Shown piece by piece: positions 42,144-50,568 of a stretch of DNA of 64,000 nt. Each line of letters starts with the position of its first letter. Positions within the stretch are counted from its first letter, which is position 1. Origin of the DNA: an uncultured Lachnospiraceae bacterium (GTDB lineage: Bacteria; Bacillota; Clostridia; Lachnospirales; Lachnospiraceae); NCBI GenBank assembly GCA_947382625.1, contig CANDAG010000001.1, positions 62,001 to 126,000 of the forward strand. Direction: 5' to 3'. A program made the translations under genes and the position numbers. The notes beneath the pieces are model-generated. The model had not been told where the DNA came from. It was given only the letters and a program-made list of their open reading frames with translations, and made no database searches.

Positions 42144-43748
42144 ATGGCCAGAGTTTTTAATGTGACAGGAGCCTGCAGGCCGGATAAGCATTATATGGTT
42201 AATATTGACAGACGGCTTGCCGAGATCAGGAGGCTGGTCGATGACGGTGCATACTTCGTGATTAACCGGGCAAGGCAATATGGCAAGACAACAACACTCC
42301 GTGCACTTAATCATGATCTGAAGAACAGCTATTATGTGATCCTGATGGATTTCCAGATATTTGGAGAAGGAGAATTCGCAGATGAAAATATTTTTTCTCT
42401 TTCCTTTGCCAGAGTTTTTTTGAGAGCCCTGAAAAGGAATCAGCTGTCCGGACAGGATGGATTAAAAAGGGCGATTGATCATTTAGATGATGCTGAAAAA
42501 GGCAGATATGGATCTTTTCGATTGCAGCGTCTTTTTGAAATTTTGAGCGATATTTGTGCAGAGGCGGATAAGCGGGTAGTACTGATGATTGATGAAGTAG
42601 ACAGCGCTTCCAATAATCAGGTGTTTCTGGACTTTCTCTCGCAGCTTAGGGCGTATTACATTGACAGAGATGAGCAGCCTGCTCTTTATTCGGTGATCCT
42701 TGCAGGCGTATATGATGTCAAAAATTTGAAAAGAAAGCTTCGCCCGGAGGAAGAGCATAAAATAAACAGCCCTTGGAACATTGCGGCAGATTTTAAGGTT
42801 GATATGAGCTTCTCGCAGGAGGAAATTGCCGGAATGCTGAAAGAGTATGAGGCGGACTATCATACCGGGATGGATATTTCCGGGATTGCAGAGCTGATCT
42901 ACGATTACACATCCGGATATCCGTTTCTGGTGTCCAGGCTCTGCAAATATATGGATGAGGAGGTTTGCAAGAAGGAAGGATTTGGCACCAGGAATATGGC
43001 GTGGACAAAAGCCGGAGTTACAGAAGCGGTAAAGCTGATCCTGACGGAGAAAAATACCCTTTTTGAGTCCTTAAGTGAGAAGCTGATCCGATATCCGGAG
43101 TTGAATGTGATGCTTCGTTCTCTGCTTTTTACAGGAAAAAATATTATCTACAATTTTTATGAACCATCTATCAATATTGCTACAATGTTTGGACTCGTAA
43201 AGGAACAAAATGGCGGTCTGGCAGTTGCAAATCGTATTTTTGAGACATGGCTCTATAATTTATATCTATCCACTGCGCAGATGCATAGCGAGAGGATTTA
43301 TACTGCATCTTTACAGGACAAAAATCAGTTTATTGTGGGCGGGCATTTGAATATGCGGCTGATCCTTGAAAGGTTTACAGAGCATTTTAATGAGCTGTAC
43401 GGGGACAGAGGTGAACCCTTTTTGGAGGACGAAGGAAGAAAGTATTTTCTGCTTTATTTAAAGCCGATTATTAACGGCACCGGTAATTATTATGTGGAAT
43501 CCAGGACCAGGGGACTTCGGAGAACGGATGTGATCGTAGATTATGCGGGGGAACAGTATATCATTGAAATGAAGCTGTGGCATGGAGAGGAATATCATAA
43601 CCGCGGAGAAAAACAGCTGGCAGATTATTTGGAGGATTACCATCAAAAGACAGGTTATATGATCAGCTTCAATTTTAATAAGAAAAAAGAAATAGGGGTA
43701 AAGGAAATTGTGATAGGTGACAAGATCTTGATAGAGGCGGTTGTGTAG
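42144..43748 (+). CDS. AAA-like ATPase with C-terminal PD-(D/E)XK nuclease-like domain
   Basis: A 534-residue protein of the AAA-ATPase-like/DUF1703 type. The P-loop is unusual, RARQYGKTTT rather than GxxGxGKT (around residue 48). The Walker B region is VVLMIDEVDSASN. The C-terminal ~110 residues contain DVIVDYAGEQYIIEMKLWHG, a D...ExK nuclease-like core followed by QLADYLEDY. Such genes are scattered through Clostridia and Bacteroidetes in many copies; their function is not established, though a selfish or defence role has been suggested for related proteins. I start at ATG 42144 (MARVFNVTGACRPDKHYMV) near AGAGGGA. It has its own promoter between two terminators. Confidence 0.85.
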   Translation: MARVFNVTGACRPDKHYMVNIDRRLAEIRRLVDDGAYFVINRARQYGKTTTLRALNHDLKNSYYVILMDFQIFGEGEFADENIFSLSFARVFLRALKRNQLSGQDGLKRAIDHLDDAEKGRYGSFRLQRLFEILSDICAEADKRVVLMIDEVDSASNNQVFLDFLSQLRAYYIDRDEQPALYSVILAGVYDVKNLKRKLRPEEEHKINSPWNIAADFKVDMSFSQEEIAGMLKEYEADYHTGMDISGIAELIYDYTSGYPFLVSRLCKYMDEEVCKKEGFGTRNMAWTKAGVTEAVKLILTEKNTLFESLSEKLIRYPELNVMLRSLLFTGKNIIYNFYEPSINIATMFGLVKEQNGGLAVANRIFETWLYNLYLSTAQMHSERIYTASLQDKNQFIVGGHLNMRLILERFTEHFNELYGDRGEPFLEDEGRKYFLLYLKPIINGTGNYYVESRTRGLRRTDVIVDYAGEQYIIEMKLWHGEEYHNRGEKQLADYLEDYHQKTGYMISFNFNKKKEIGVKEIVIGDKILIEAVV

Positions 43749-43800
43749 CGTAAGCATTGCGCACGAGGTGCAGCATCTGTTATCCGTCCTCTTTTAATAC

Positions 43801-43840
43801 AGCGGCAGGCAGTGTCTCATAGGAGTCACTGCCTGCCGCT
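43801..43840. terminator. Perfect 14-bp hairpin between converging genes
   Basis: AGCGGCAGGCAGTG (43801-43814) pairs with CACTGCCTGCCGCT (43827-43840). It lies between the ends of the ATPase gene and the minus-strand secreted protein. No strong U-run on either side. Confidence 0.7.
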
Positions 43841-43872
43841 GGTCGTTAACATTTATTTATAGGGCTTTTGCT

Positions 43873-44619
43873 TTATTGTACTTCTACAAATACAAGCACG
43901 CCGGGGCCTGTAAGGTTGGCAACCACGTGGTCTTCTCTGATCTCAGTGATTTCCTGGCTTTCCCATGCACCGTCGACATAACGGAAGATCTGGATGTTAC
44001 GGTCGGCGGTAACGCCGGGCATATAGAAGTTTACAGTTGCATTGTCAAAATACATGGAAGACTTGACATCTACTACGTTGATGGCTGTTCCGCCCACAGA
44101 GGCAGCCTGCTCTTTGGCAAACTTGGTGTAAGCATAATAAGCCTTTGCGATGGTGAAGGTCTGGTTGGTTTCCTCGCCGTTAACGATCACACTACCGCCC
44201 TGACCAACGGGAACCACCTCATCAAGGTCAAATACCTCGTCAACGAAATTGTTCATGTACTCGCTGATGCTCTTGTCTTCTTCTCTTGCAGCGTAGATCG
44301 TCTCAAGAGGGATACCGATTTCCTTTGCGGCAAGAGCCTCTGCCCTGGCTTCTCTGTCGGCCTCGGTCTCAACATAGGGCTCAGAGCTGGAAGAGGAAGG
44401 GTACCTGTACCAGACTACTGTTATACTCCCATCGGGACGACTCACAATATAGTCGAATCCATTTTCTACCTCCACGATATCCAATACTCCTTCAAATTGA
44501 GGAAATAACGTCAGGAATTCGGAAGCAGTGGCTGGCGGCTCTGCCGCAAACGCAGTGGTGGACATGGAAGCCAGCATGGCACCGGCTAATGCAAGTGCAA
44601 ATAATTTTTTCATTTTCAT
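43873..44619 (-). CDS. Secreted protein of unknown function
   Basis: A 248-residue protein with a classical signal peptide cleaved after TAFA (residues 1-26). The mature part has a helical middle (TEADREARAEALAAKEIGIPLETIYAAREE) and two strand-rich regions, ending GPGVLVFVEVQ. It contains a Ser-rich tag (SSSSS) near residue 75. I do not recognise a family. AGGAGG lies 9 bases before ATG 44619 on the minus strand. It is monocistronic. It may be a cell-surface or exported sensor or binding protein, but the sequence does not decide this. Confidence 0.75.
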   Translation of the reverse strand: MKMKKLFALALAGAMLASMSTTAFAAEPPATASEFLTLFPQFEGVLDIVEVENGFDYIVSRPDGSITVVWYRYPSSSSSEPYVETEADREARAEALAAKEIGIPLETIYAAREEDKSISEYMNNFVDEVFDLDEVVPVGQGGSVIVNGEETNQTFTIAKAYYAYTKFAKEQAASVGGTAINVVDVKSSMYFDNATVNFYMPGVTADRNIQIFRYVDGAWESQEITEIREDHVVANLTGPGVLVFVEVQ

Positions 44620-44804
44620 TTGAAAAATCCTCCTGTCTCTAAAATTATATTGTTTTTACCACTCTACTATAGCAGAGTAGCATGCGGATTTCAAGAAAAA
44701 ATGGTATTTTTTTCATCTAATATAACGCTGGATGCGGATACAAGACTATTTTTGTAATGCCAGAATATAATACAATAAATAAGAAACACTGGAGAAGAAG
44801 GAAC

Positions 44805-44906
44805 ATGAGATTATGGATACCGCCGGATTTTCTGCCTGTTGCAAGGAGGATGTATGGGATTGTTTATGAAGCTTGCAGGGAAGGAGATTTTTTTCTGGAA
44901 GCATAA
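44805..44906 (+). CDS. Short 33-residue reading frame, possible gene remnant
   Basis: ATG 44805 follows GAGAAGAAGGAA and a TATAAT at 44766-44771. The frame ends FFLEA after 33 codons. Directly after it, 44907-44940 resembles a piece of the MFS gene at 46243-46275, so this stretch looks like rearranged debris. The rest of 44620-44957 shows nothing else I can support. Confidence 0.3.
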   Translation: MRLWIPPDFLPVARRMYGIVYEACREGDFFLEA

Positions 44907-44957
44907 CTCCCAAGTACTTTTTCTGCAAACGTAGAGGTTTATTAGCTGGCCTCAAAA

Positions 44958-45218
44958 AAATATGCACAATACCATATCTGGTATCTGCTTTTTGTGAAGG
45001 GATGCTTTTCCTACAACATTTTCCATTCTCCTCCTTTTTTCGCTGTAAAATCTCTCACGAATTTCTACATTTCCTTTTCAAAAATCAGTTTGTAAGGGAT
45101 TCTTCGCCATGATATACTTTAGATGGTGGTTCTATCTGAACTGATCTACAATCACTTTTCGCTTATTTTTCAAATAATACTGTTTCATATCTGACCATTC
45201 AAAAGAAAGGACTATTCT
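44958..45218 (+). repeat. Conserved leader of Rpn-family element, copy A
   Basis: About 260 bases, alignable almost throughout with 58935-59194, the leader of the intact Rpn-family gene. It begins near TATGCACAATA, carries a small hairpin ATACCA-TATC-TGGTAT (44969-44984) and ends at the gene's AAAGGA ribosome site. Confidence 0.75.
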
Positions 45219-45703
45219 ATGAACCAATTCCAACCATCTATCGAAATCGTCAGGGAGTCTGCTTTGCCTCCCACTACCGGCGTGCTTGCAATCCCCATGA
45301 CAAACGACTATCTGTTCCGGGCACTTTTGCAGAGAAATCACGTACAGACCTGGCAACCGAAGAAGATAAACAATATCAATTAGATTACTGGGCATCCCTT
45401 TTTAAATCCACGACATGGGAGGAGCTTATGGAACTTACACAGAAAAACAAATACATCGGCGAGGCTGTGGAGACTGTATATCAGTTGACACAGGAAGAGA
45501 AAATCCGGATGCAGTGCGAGGCGCGGGAGGATTACTATCGCACCCAGCTTGGGTGGCAGAATATGTTGCAGGAAAAGGATGAGTTGCTGGAAGAAAAAGA
45601 TAGTATTATACAGAAACAGAAAAGCGCTATCCTCAATCAACAGATTGCCTACGAAGACCTTCTTGCCTGGGCAAAGGAACATGGTTATGAAGCCATTTCA
45701 TAA
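45219..45703 (+). pseudogene. Rpn-family nuclease/transposase-like gene, internally deleted
   Basis: The first ~40 codons, MNQFQPSIEIVRESALPP onward, match the intact paralogue at 59195. At about 45338 the sequence jumps to the region equivalent to 59721, losing 406 bases and changing frame, so a stop follows soon. The C-terminal part (TTWEELMELTQKNKYIGEAVE through LAWAKEHGYE) is still readable in another frame at 45428-45703. The lost segment contains the PD-(D/E)XK catalytic core. The protein cannot be made intact. Confidence 0.85.
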
Positions 45704-45734
45704 AATATGAAAAATATGTCGGAATTTTTCGAGT

Positions 45735-45765
45735 TGTAGCCCTGCTGGGGAAGCAAAGGGCTACA
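45735..45765. terminator. Hairpin after the MFS gene
   Basis: TGTAGCCCT (45735-45743) pairs with AGGGCTACA (45757-45765) downstream of the minus-strand carrier gene. No clear U-run. Confidence 0.45.
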
Positions 45766-45780
45766 GCCCGGCCGGGGCGA

Positions 45781-46968
45781 TCACGAAGCCTTTCCCCTTG
45801 CCTTCCCGCAAAGCATGATCCCCGCCAGTAGCAGTACTGGAAAAATAATACCTGCCAGGGTTCCTGCCTTCAGATTGTCACCCAGGGCTCCCGATACCAT
45901 ACCCACCAGGGTAGGGCCGCCGGAACAGCCGATATCTCCGCCAAGAGCCAGCAGGGCAAACATGGCGGTTCCGCCTTTGGGCAGGGCGGCCGATGCCTTG
46001 CTGAAGGTGCCGGGCCACATGATCCCTACTGAGAGGCCGCAAAGTGCGCAGGCGATCAGGCTCAGCTGGGGAATGGGCAGAAGGGAAATGCCCAGATAAG
46101 ACAAAATACACAAACAGCAGCTGTAAACCATGAACCGGTCCAATTGGATCCGGTCACCATATTTTCCATAAAACAATCTGGAGGTACCCATCAGTATGGC
46201 AAATGCCATGGGACCTGCCAGGTCTCCTGCTGTCTTGGAAATCCCAAGTCCTTTTTCTGCAAATGTAGAGGCCCATTGACTGACTGCCTGTTCACTGGCC
46301 CCTGCGCATATCATCATGATAAACAAAATCCAGAATAACTTAAGCCTGAACAGATCCTTCAGCTGTAGTCCGGACTCTCCCTCCTCAATCAGCGTGGCAA
46401 TGGGAACCCTTGCAAAGACAAAGGCGTTTGCAGCGGGGATTAGTGCCCATATCACCGCCAGGATCTTCCAGTTTTCAATACCAACTACAAAAAAGAACAG
46501 GGTTGAGAGCAGTACCACTCCTGCATGTCCCCAGCAATAGAAGGAATGGAGCATGCTCATGGCTTTCTCCTTGTTGTCCGAGGGGCAGGCCTCCACCACC
46601 GGACTGACCAAAACCTCCAGAAGCCCTCCGCCGACGGCGTATACCATTACGGCGATCAGGATCCCGGCAAAGGGAGTGGGCAGGATATCCGGCAGTATGG
46701 TGAGAAGGATCAGCCCAGCCGCTGAGAGAACATGGGCAGCCACCATGGATGCGCGGTAACCGATCTTATCCACAAATCCTACTGAAAGAAGATCCACCAG
46801 CAGCTGTATCCCGAAATTGAAGGTCACCAGCAGCGTGATCTGTGAAAGAGGAATATGGTAGCTGTTTTGAAAGAACAGAAACAAAAGGGGTGTAAAGTTG
46901 TTGACGATAGCCTGTACGATGTATCCCACAAAGCAGGCTGTGATGGTTTTATTATAATTGTTTTTCAT
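45781..46968 (-). CDS. MFS transporter, sugar/drug carrier type
   Basis: A 395-residue major facilitator with about 12 hydrophobic helices, a VGFVDKIGYRAS loop between helices 2 and 3, and GISKTAGDLAGP before helix 8. It is likely an inner-membrane carrier of sugars or small metabolites. GGAGGCG nine bases before ATG 46968 (MKNNYNKTITACFV) favours this start over a longer frame. It stands divergently from the YesM/YesN genes, separated by a long inverted repeat, so it may belong to the same response. The substrate is unknown. Confidence 0.88.
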   Translation of the reverse strand: MKNNYNKTITACFVGYIVQAIVNNFTPLLFLFFQNSYHIPLSQITLLVTFNFGIQLLVDLLSVGFVDKIGYRASMVAAHVLSAAGLILLTILPDILPTPFAGILIAVMVYAVGGGLLEVLVSPVVEACPSDNKEKAMSMLHSFYCWGHAGVVLLSTLFFFVVGIENWKILAVIWALIPAANAFVFARVPIATLIEEGESGLQLKDLFRLKLFWILFIMMICAGASEQAVSQWASTFAEKGLGISKTAGDLAGPMAFAILMGTSRLFYGKYGDRIQLDRFMVYSCCLCILSYLGISLLPIPQLSLIACALCGLSVGIMWPGTFSKASAALPKGGTAMFALLALGGDIGCSGGPTLVGMVSGALGDNLKAGTLAGIIFPVLLLAGIMLCGKARGKAS

Positions 46969-47053
46969 TGTAAACGCCTCCTTACAGATGGGGATTATAA
47001 CAAAACATACCGGTTTTGTCATCACCATATCCTGTTAAATTTCGGGCAGATTG

Positions 47054-47154
47054 GTAACAGTTCAGCCATGCAAAATCAGATAGATAAAATGTCTTATGTG
47101 AGCAAGCTCCCAACGCCATTTTCTATATCTGATTTTGCATGGCTGAACGGTTAC
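47054..47154. repeat. Large 29-bp inverted repeat starting GTAACAGTTCAG
   Basis: The left arm 47054-47082 and right arm 47126-47154 match at 28 of 29 positions around a 43-base loop. The ends read GTAACAGTTCAGCC and GGCTGAACGGTTAC. It lies between the MFS gene and the kinase gene and looks like a miniature mobile or extragenic palindromic element. Confidence 0.75.
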
Positions 47155-47246
47155 GCAGATTGCGAAGACCCCGTTTTTGTGATAGGATTTATTCAGGACT
47201 AAGGTAAGGAAAGGACGCGGCGGGCGTCAGAAGAAGCGGGGGATAT

Positions 47247-49012
47247 ATGGTCTGGGGAGAGGAAAACAGAAAACAAAGGCAGGGGTCTTTTGCCAGACGG
47301 CTGGTGAAGGTCTGGGTATTTGGGTGCGCGATTCCGCTGGCTCTTGTGGAGCTTTTGTTTCTGACCCAGTTTTACCGGATCAACAGCAGGCAGGTGGAGG
47401 AATCCATCACCAGTGAGCTGAACAGAATATCGAGAGAGCTTACGGATCTGATGGATAATATGAAGATGCTCTCCTGGCTTTTGGAGGCTGACGGTACGGT
47501 AGGCAAGAATCTGAATATATATCTGGAGGAGAAGGACACTGCAGAAAGGGCGGAACTGTTGATCTATATCCGGGAGCAGATCGCCAATTATGAGGTGGCC
47601 AATCCTTCTGTGGCCAATCTTACTTATCTGTATATCCCTGAAGGTCAGGACAAGTGCGTGAAGATCAATCAGACCTCCCTTGCCAACGGAGAGCTTCCCA
47701 TGGAAGAGGATTTTTTGTGCAACTGGGAAAATATGACGTTTTATGGTCCTCATCAGTCGAAGTCCAAGGTGGGACCGTATCCTTGCATCTCAATGCTGAG
47801 AAAATACAGGACATTGGCGGCCTATGGAGAAGTCTATATCTATGTGGAATCCGGTTTCCGGTATCTGGAGAGTCTGGATCTGAACAACGTGGCGGACATG
47901 GACGGCGTTTTTTGATAGAGTCTGCCGAAGGTAAGATCATGTACAGCTCCAACCAGGATATTGTGCCCCAGGGGGCAAAGGAGGGAGACTGGACGGATGA
48001 AATACGGGTAGGCGGAAAGCGTTACAAGATCTACGAAAGGAAGCTGAAGGGCGATTGGACGCTGTACATCTGGATGCCGGTTAAGCAGTACTACAGTCTG
48101 GCCTACCGGATGGCTATCAATCTGGGGATGGTCACCCTGATCGTTATTTCGGTCTGCATCCTTTTTTCGGTCCTTCAGTGGAGGAGCATTTATAAAGCCT
48201 TTTCCCGATTTGGCGAAGGGCTGCGGGCCATCGCCGAGGACGATGATGTAGAGTCAAAGGTAGAGCGGATGAATATCCGGGAATTCGATGAGCATTTCGA
48301 GCTCTTTGATAAGATGAGGAAAAATATCCTGCGGCTTTTGGGCAAGGTACAGGAGGAAGAAAAAAATCGCAGGCAGCTGGAGGTCCGGGTAGTCCTGGGG
48401 AAGATCAATCCTCATTTCCTTTATAATACATTGGATACTCTGAAATGGTATGCAGCGGAGAGACAGGAGAGGGAGATGGTGCGCTTTATCGCCGCCCTCA
48501 ACAAGCTGCTTTTGTATAATATGTCAAGGGACAAGGAGACAACCCTGGAGCGTGAGCTGGAGGCCATCCGGGCTTATATTGTGCTGCAGCAGCTGCGGTA
48601 TGACTTCCGCTTCGAGATCAATACAGGGAAGCATCCGGAGATCCTGCAGACCAACATGCCCAGGTTTATCCTGCAGCCTATTGTGGAAAATGCCATCAGG
48701 CACAGCGGGTGTGACAAAGGGCAGGTGCGGATCGAGGTGGAGCTGCTTGCAAGCGGTAAGATCCTGATTTTGGTAAAAAATGACGGCAACCCCATAGATC
48801 CGGAGAAGATACGCCAGGTTTTGGAGCAGAAAGAGGATGTGTCCGCTAATGGGATCGGATTGCAATATGTGGCGCGGATGCTGGAAAGCTTCTACGGGGG
48901 AGACTTCTCTTTGCAGGCGGAGAGGACAGAGGATGGCTTTAATGTGGTGGAGATCCGCATTCCTTTTGCGGCGACGGCAATCATAAGGGATAAGGACAGA
49001 GGCGGGAGGTGA
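47247..49012 (+). pseudogene. YesM-type sensor histidine kinase, frameshifted at a T6 run
   Basis: The first frame (47247-47915) encodes a membrane helix (residues ~24-45) and most of the extracytoplasmic sensor domain, and ends TGA at 47913-47915. The frame that starts at the same T run continues as LIESAEGKIMYSSNQD and holds the second membrane helix, a HAMP-like linker, the phospho-acceptor His in KINPHFLYNTLD, an N-box IVENAIRHS and a G-box GIGLQYV. One extra T in TTTTTT (47908-47913) would give a 589-residue kinase. This may be a real mutation, a slippage switch or an error. Its partner regulator follows at 49017. Confidence 0.8.
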
Positions 49013-49016
49013 GAGA

Positions 49017-50405
49017 GTGATCAGGGTATATGTTCTGGACGATGAAAAGCTGGTGCGTCGGGGGATCATCGGTCTGATCGACTGGGAAAGGTACGGTATG
49101 GAGGTGGTAGGAGATTCCGGGAGCAGCGAGGAGGCCCTTTGTTTTCTGCAAAAGAACGGGGTTGATCTGCTTTTTTCGGATCTGGAGATGCCGGGACTGT
49201 CCGGGATCCCATTCCTGGAGGAGGTAAGGCGGCAGTTTCCGAGACTCCATATCGTAGTGCTGACCATGCACCAGGAATTCGAGCTGATCCAACAGGCGCT
49301 GCGCCTTGGTATTCTGGACTATATCACGAAGGCGCAGATCGAGGAAGAAAATGTGGATGCCTTTATGCAGGGAGTGAGGAAGCGTTTTCAGGAGGTGGAG
49401 AAGGCTCACCAGCGGCAGGAGAGGAAGGTGGAGACAGACCGGGTTTATGTCTGGGAGCTGCCGGACTGCGGTCAGGTGCAGGCCGGGGCCAGACGGCTGA
49501 AAGAGAAGGGGATCACTTTTGAGCTTTTGAATGAGGCTTCTTTCCTGCTTCCCGGTGTGAACGGCTTTGAAGCGCTGAGAGAGACAGCCGGGCAGTTTGA
49601 CACGGAACGTTCCGCTTTGCTTGAGATCAGGCAGGTGCTGGGGGTTCCCTATAACAGGCTGGAAAATGTCCTGCAGTCGGCGGGAAGGCGGAGACTGTTT
49701 GAGGACCGCAGGCCGGGGGATTGCTGTTATACCTACAGCTATCAGGAGCTTTTGGAGGAGCGGGAGGGCGCTACCAGAGAGGAAGTCCTCCGGCTGAGCC
49801 TTCAGATGGCCTTTATGGTGAATGACGAAAGCTACAAAGGAGGGATGGAGCGGATCAGAACAGCGATGTTATCCGCCGAGGAGCGTATTGCCGTGTTCTA
49901 CCATTTTAACCTGCACTGGTCCGGATTTTCGGGTAAGGATATCTCACGGTATTTTGAGGAGACCGGAAATTTCCTCTGGTGGTATCAGTGGAGGGAATGG
50001 TTTGATCATACCCGGAGCCTTGTACTGCGCAGCATTGAGGGGACGGATGCGGAGCTGGCCACCATGGAGGGGATCCATCGGGCCATGAACTATATCCGGG
50101 AGAATATGGACAGAGACATTACATTAGAGGAGCTGCTTAAGCTTACCGGCATGAGCAAGAGCCATTTTTCCAGGAAGTTCAAGGAGCTGACCGGTAAGAC
50201 CTTTGTCACCTATTTAAACGATATGAGGATTGAATATGCCCAAAAATATCTGATGGAGACCAGTCAGCCCATTCATTGGATCGCGCGGCAGGTAGGCTAT
50301 ACGGACGAGCGGTATTTCCGCAGGATCTTCCGGGAGCGGATCGGGGAGAATCCGAAGCAGTTTCGTGAAAACTGTAAAAAATCAGGATGGAGAGAGCGAA
50401 AATAG
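49017..50405 (+). CDS. YesN-type response regulator with AraC output domain
   Basis: A 462-residue regulator. The receiver domain has D8-D9, phospho-acceptor D55 in SDLEMPG and K105-type LDYITKAQ. The C-terminal ~100 residues carry two AraC helix-turn-helix motifs (ITLEELLKLTGMSKSHFSRKFKELTG and IHWIARQVGYTDERYFRRIF). It follows the kinase by 4 bases. YesM/YesN pairs usually activate a neighbouring ABC-glycosidase operon, here 50569-58846. If the kinase is truly broken, the regulator may be unphosphorylated or use another kinase. Confidence 0.93.
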   Translation: MIRVYVLDDEKLVRRGIIGLIDWERYGMEVVGDSGSSEEALCFLQKNGVDLLFSDLEMPGLSGIPFLEEVRRQFPRLHIVVLTMHQEFELIQQALRLGILDYITKAQIEEENVDAFMQGVRKRFQEVEKAHQRQERKVETDRVYVWELPDCGQVQAGARRLKEKGITFELLNEASFLLPGVNGFEALRETAGQFDTERSALLEIRQVLGVPYNRLENVLQSAGRRRLFEDRRPGDCCYTYSYQELLEEREGATREEVLRLSLQMAFMVNDESYKGGMERIRTAMLSAEERIAVFYHFNLHWSGFSGKDISRYFEETGNFLWWYQWREWFDHTRSLVLRSIEGTDAELATMEGIHRAMNYIRENMDRDITLEELLKLTGMSKSHFSRKFKELTGKTFVTYLNDMRIEYAQKYLMETSQPIHWIARQVGYTDERYFRRIFRERIGENPKQFRENCKKSGWRERK

Positions 50406-50435
50406 CATCAAGATGCACAAAAGTATTTAAAAAAG

Positions 50436-50487
50436 GGGATAATTGTGTCTGATTAGAGAAATGGGACATAATTATCCTTCTTTTTTA
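50436..50487 (+). terminator. Intrinsic terminator after the response regulator
   Basis: GGATAATTGTGTC (50437-50449) pairs with GGACATAATTATCC (50464-50477), with one wobble, followed by T6. A TATAAT at 50524-50529 after it may serve the next gene. Confidence 0.85.
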
Positions 50488-50568
50488 TACAATTAGCCCT
50501 TAAAACATGCCGCAAACAAAAGATATAATGTAAACATCAACAACAAATAATTCGTAAGGAGGACGGAA

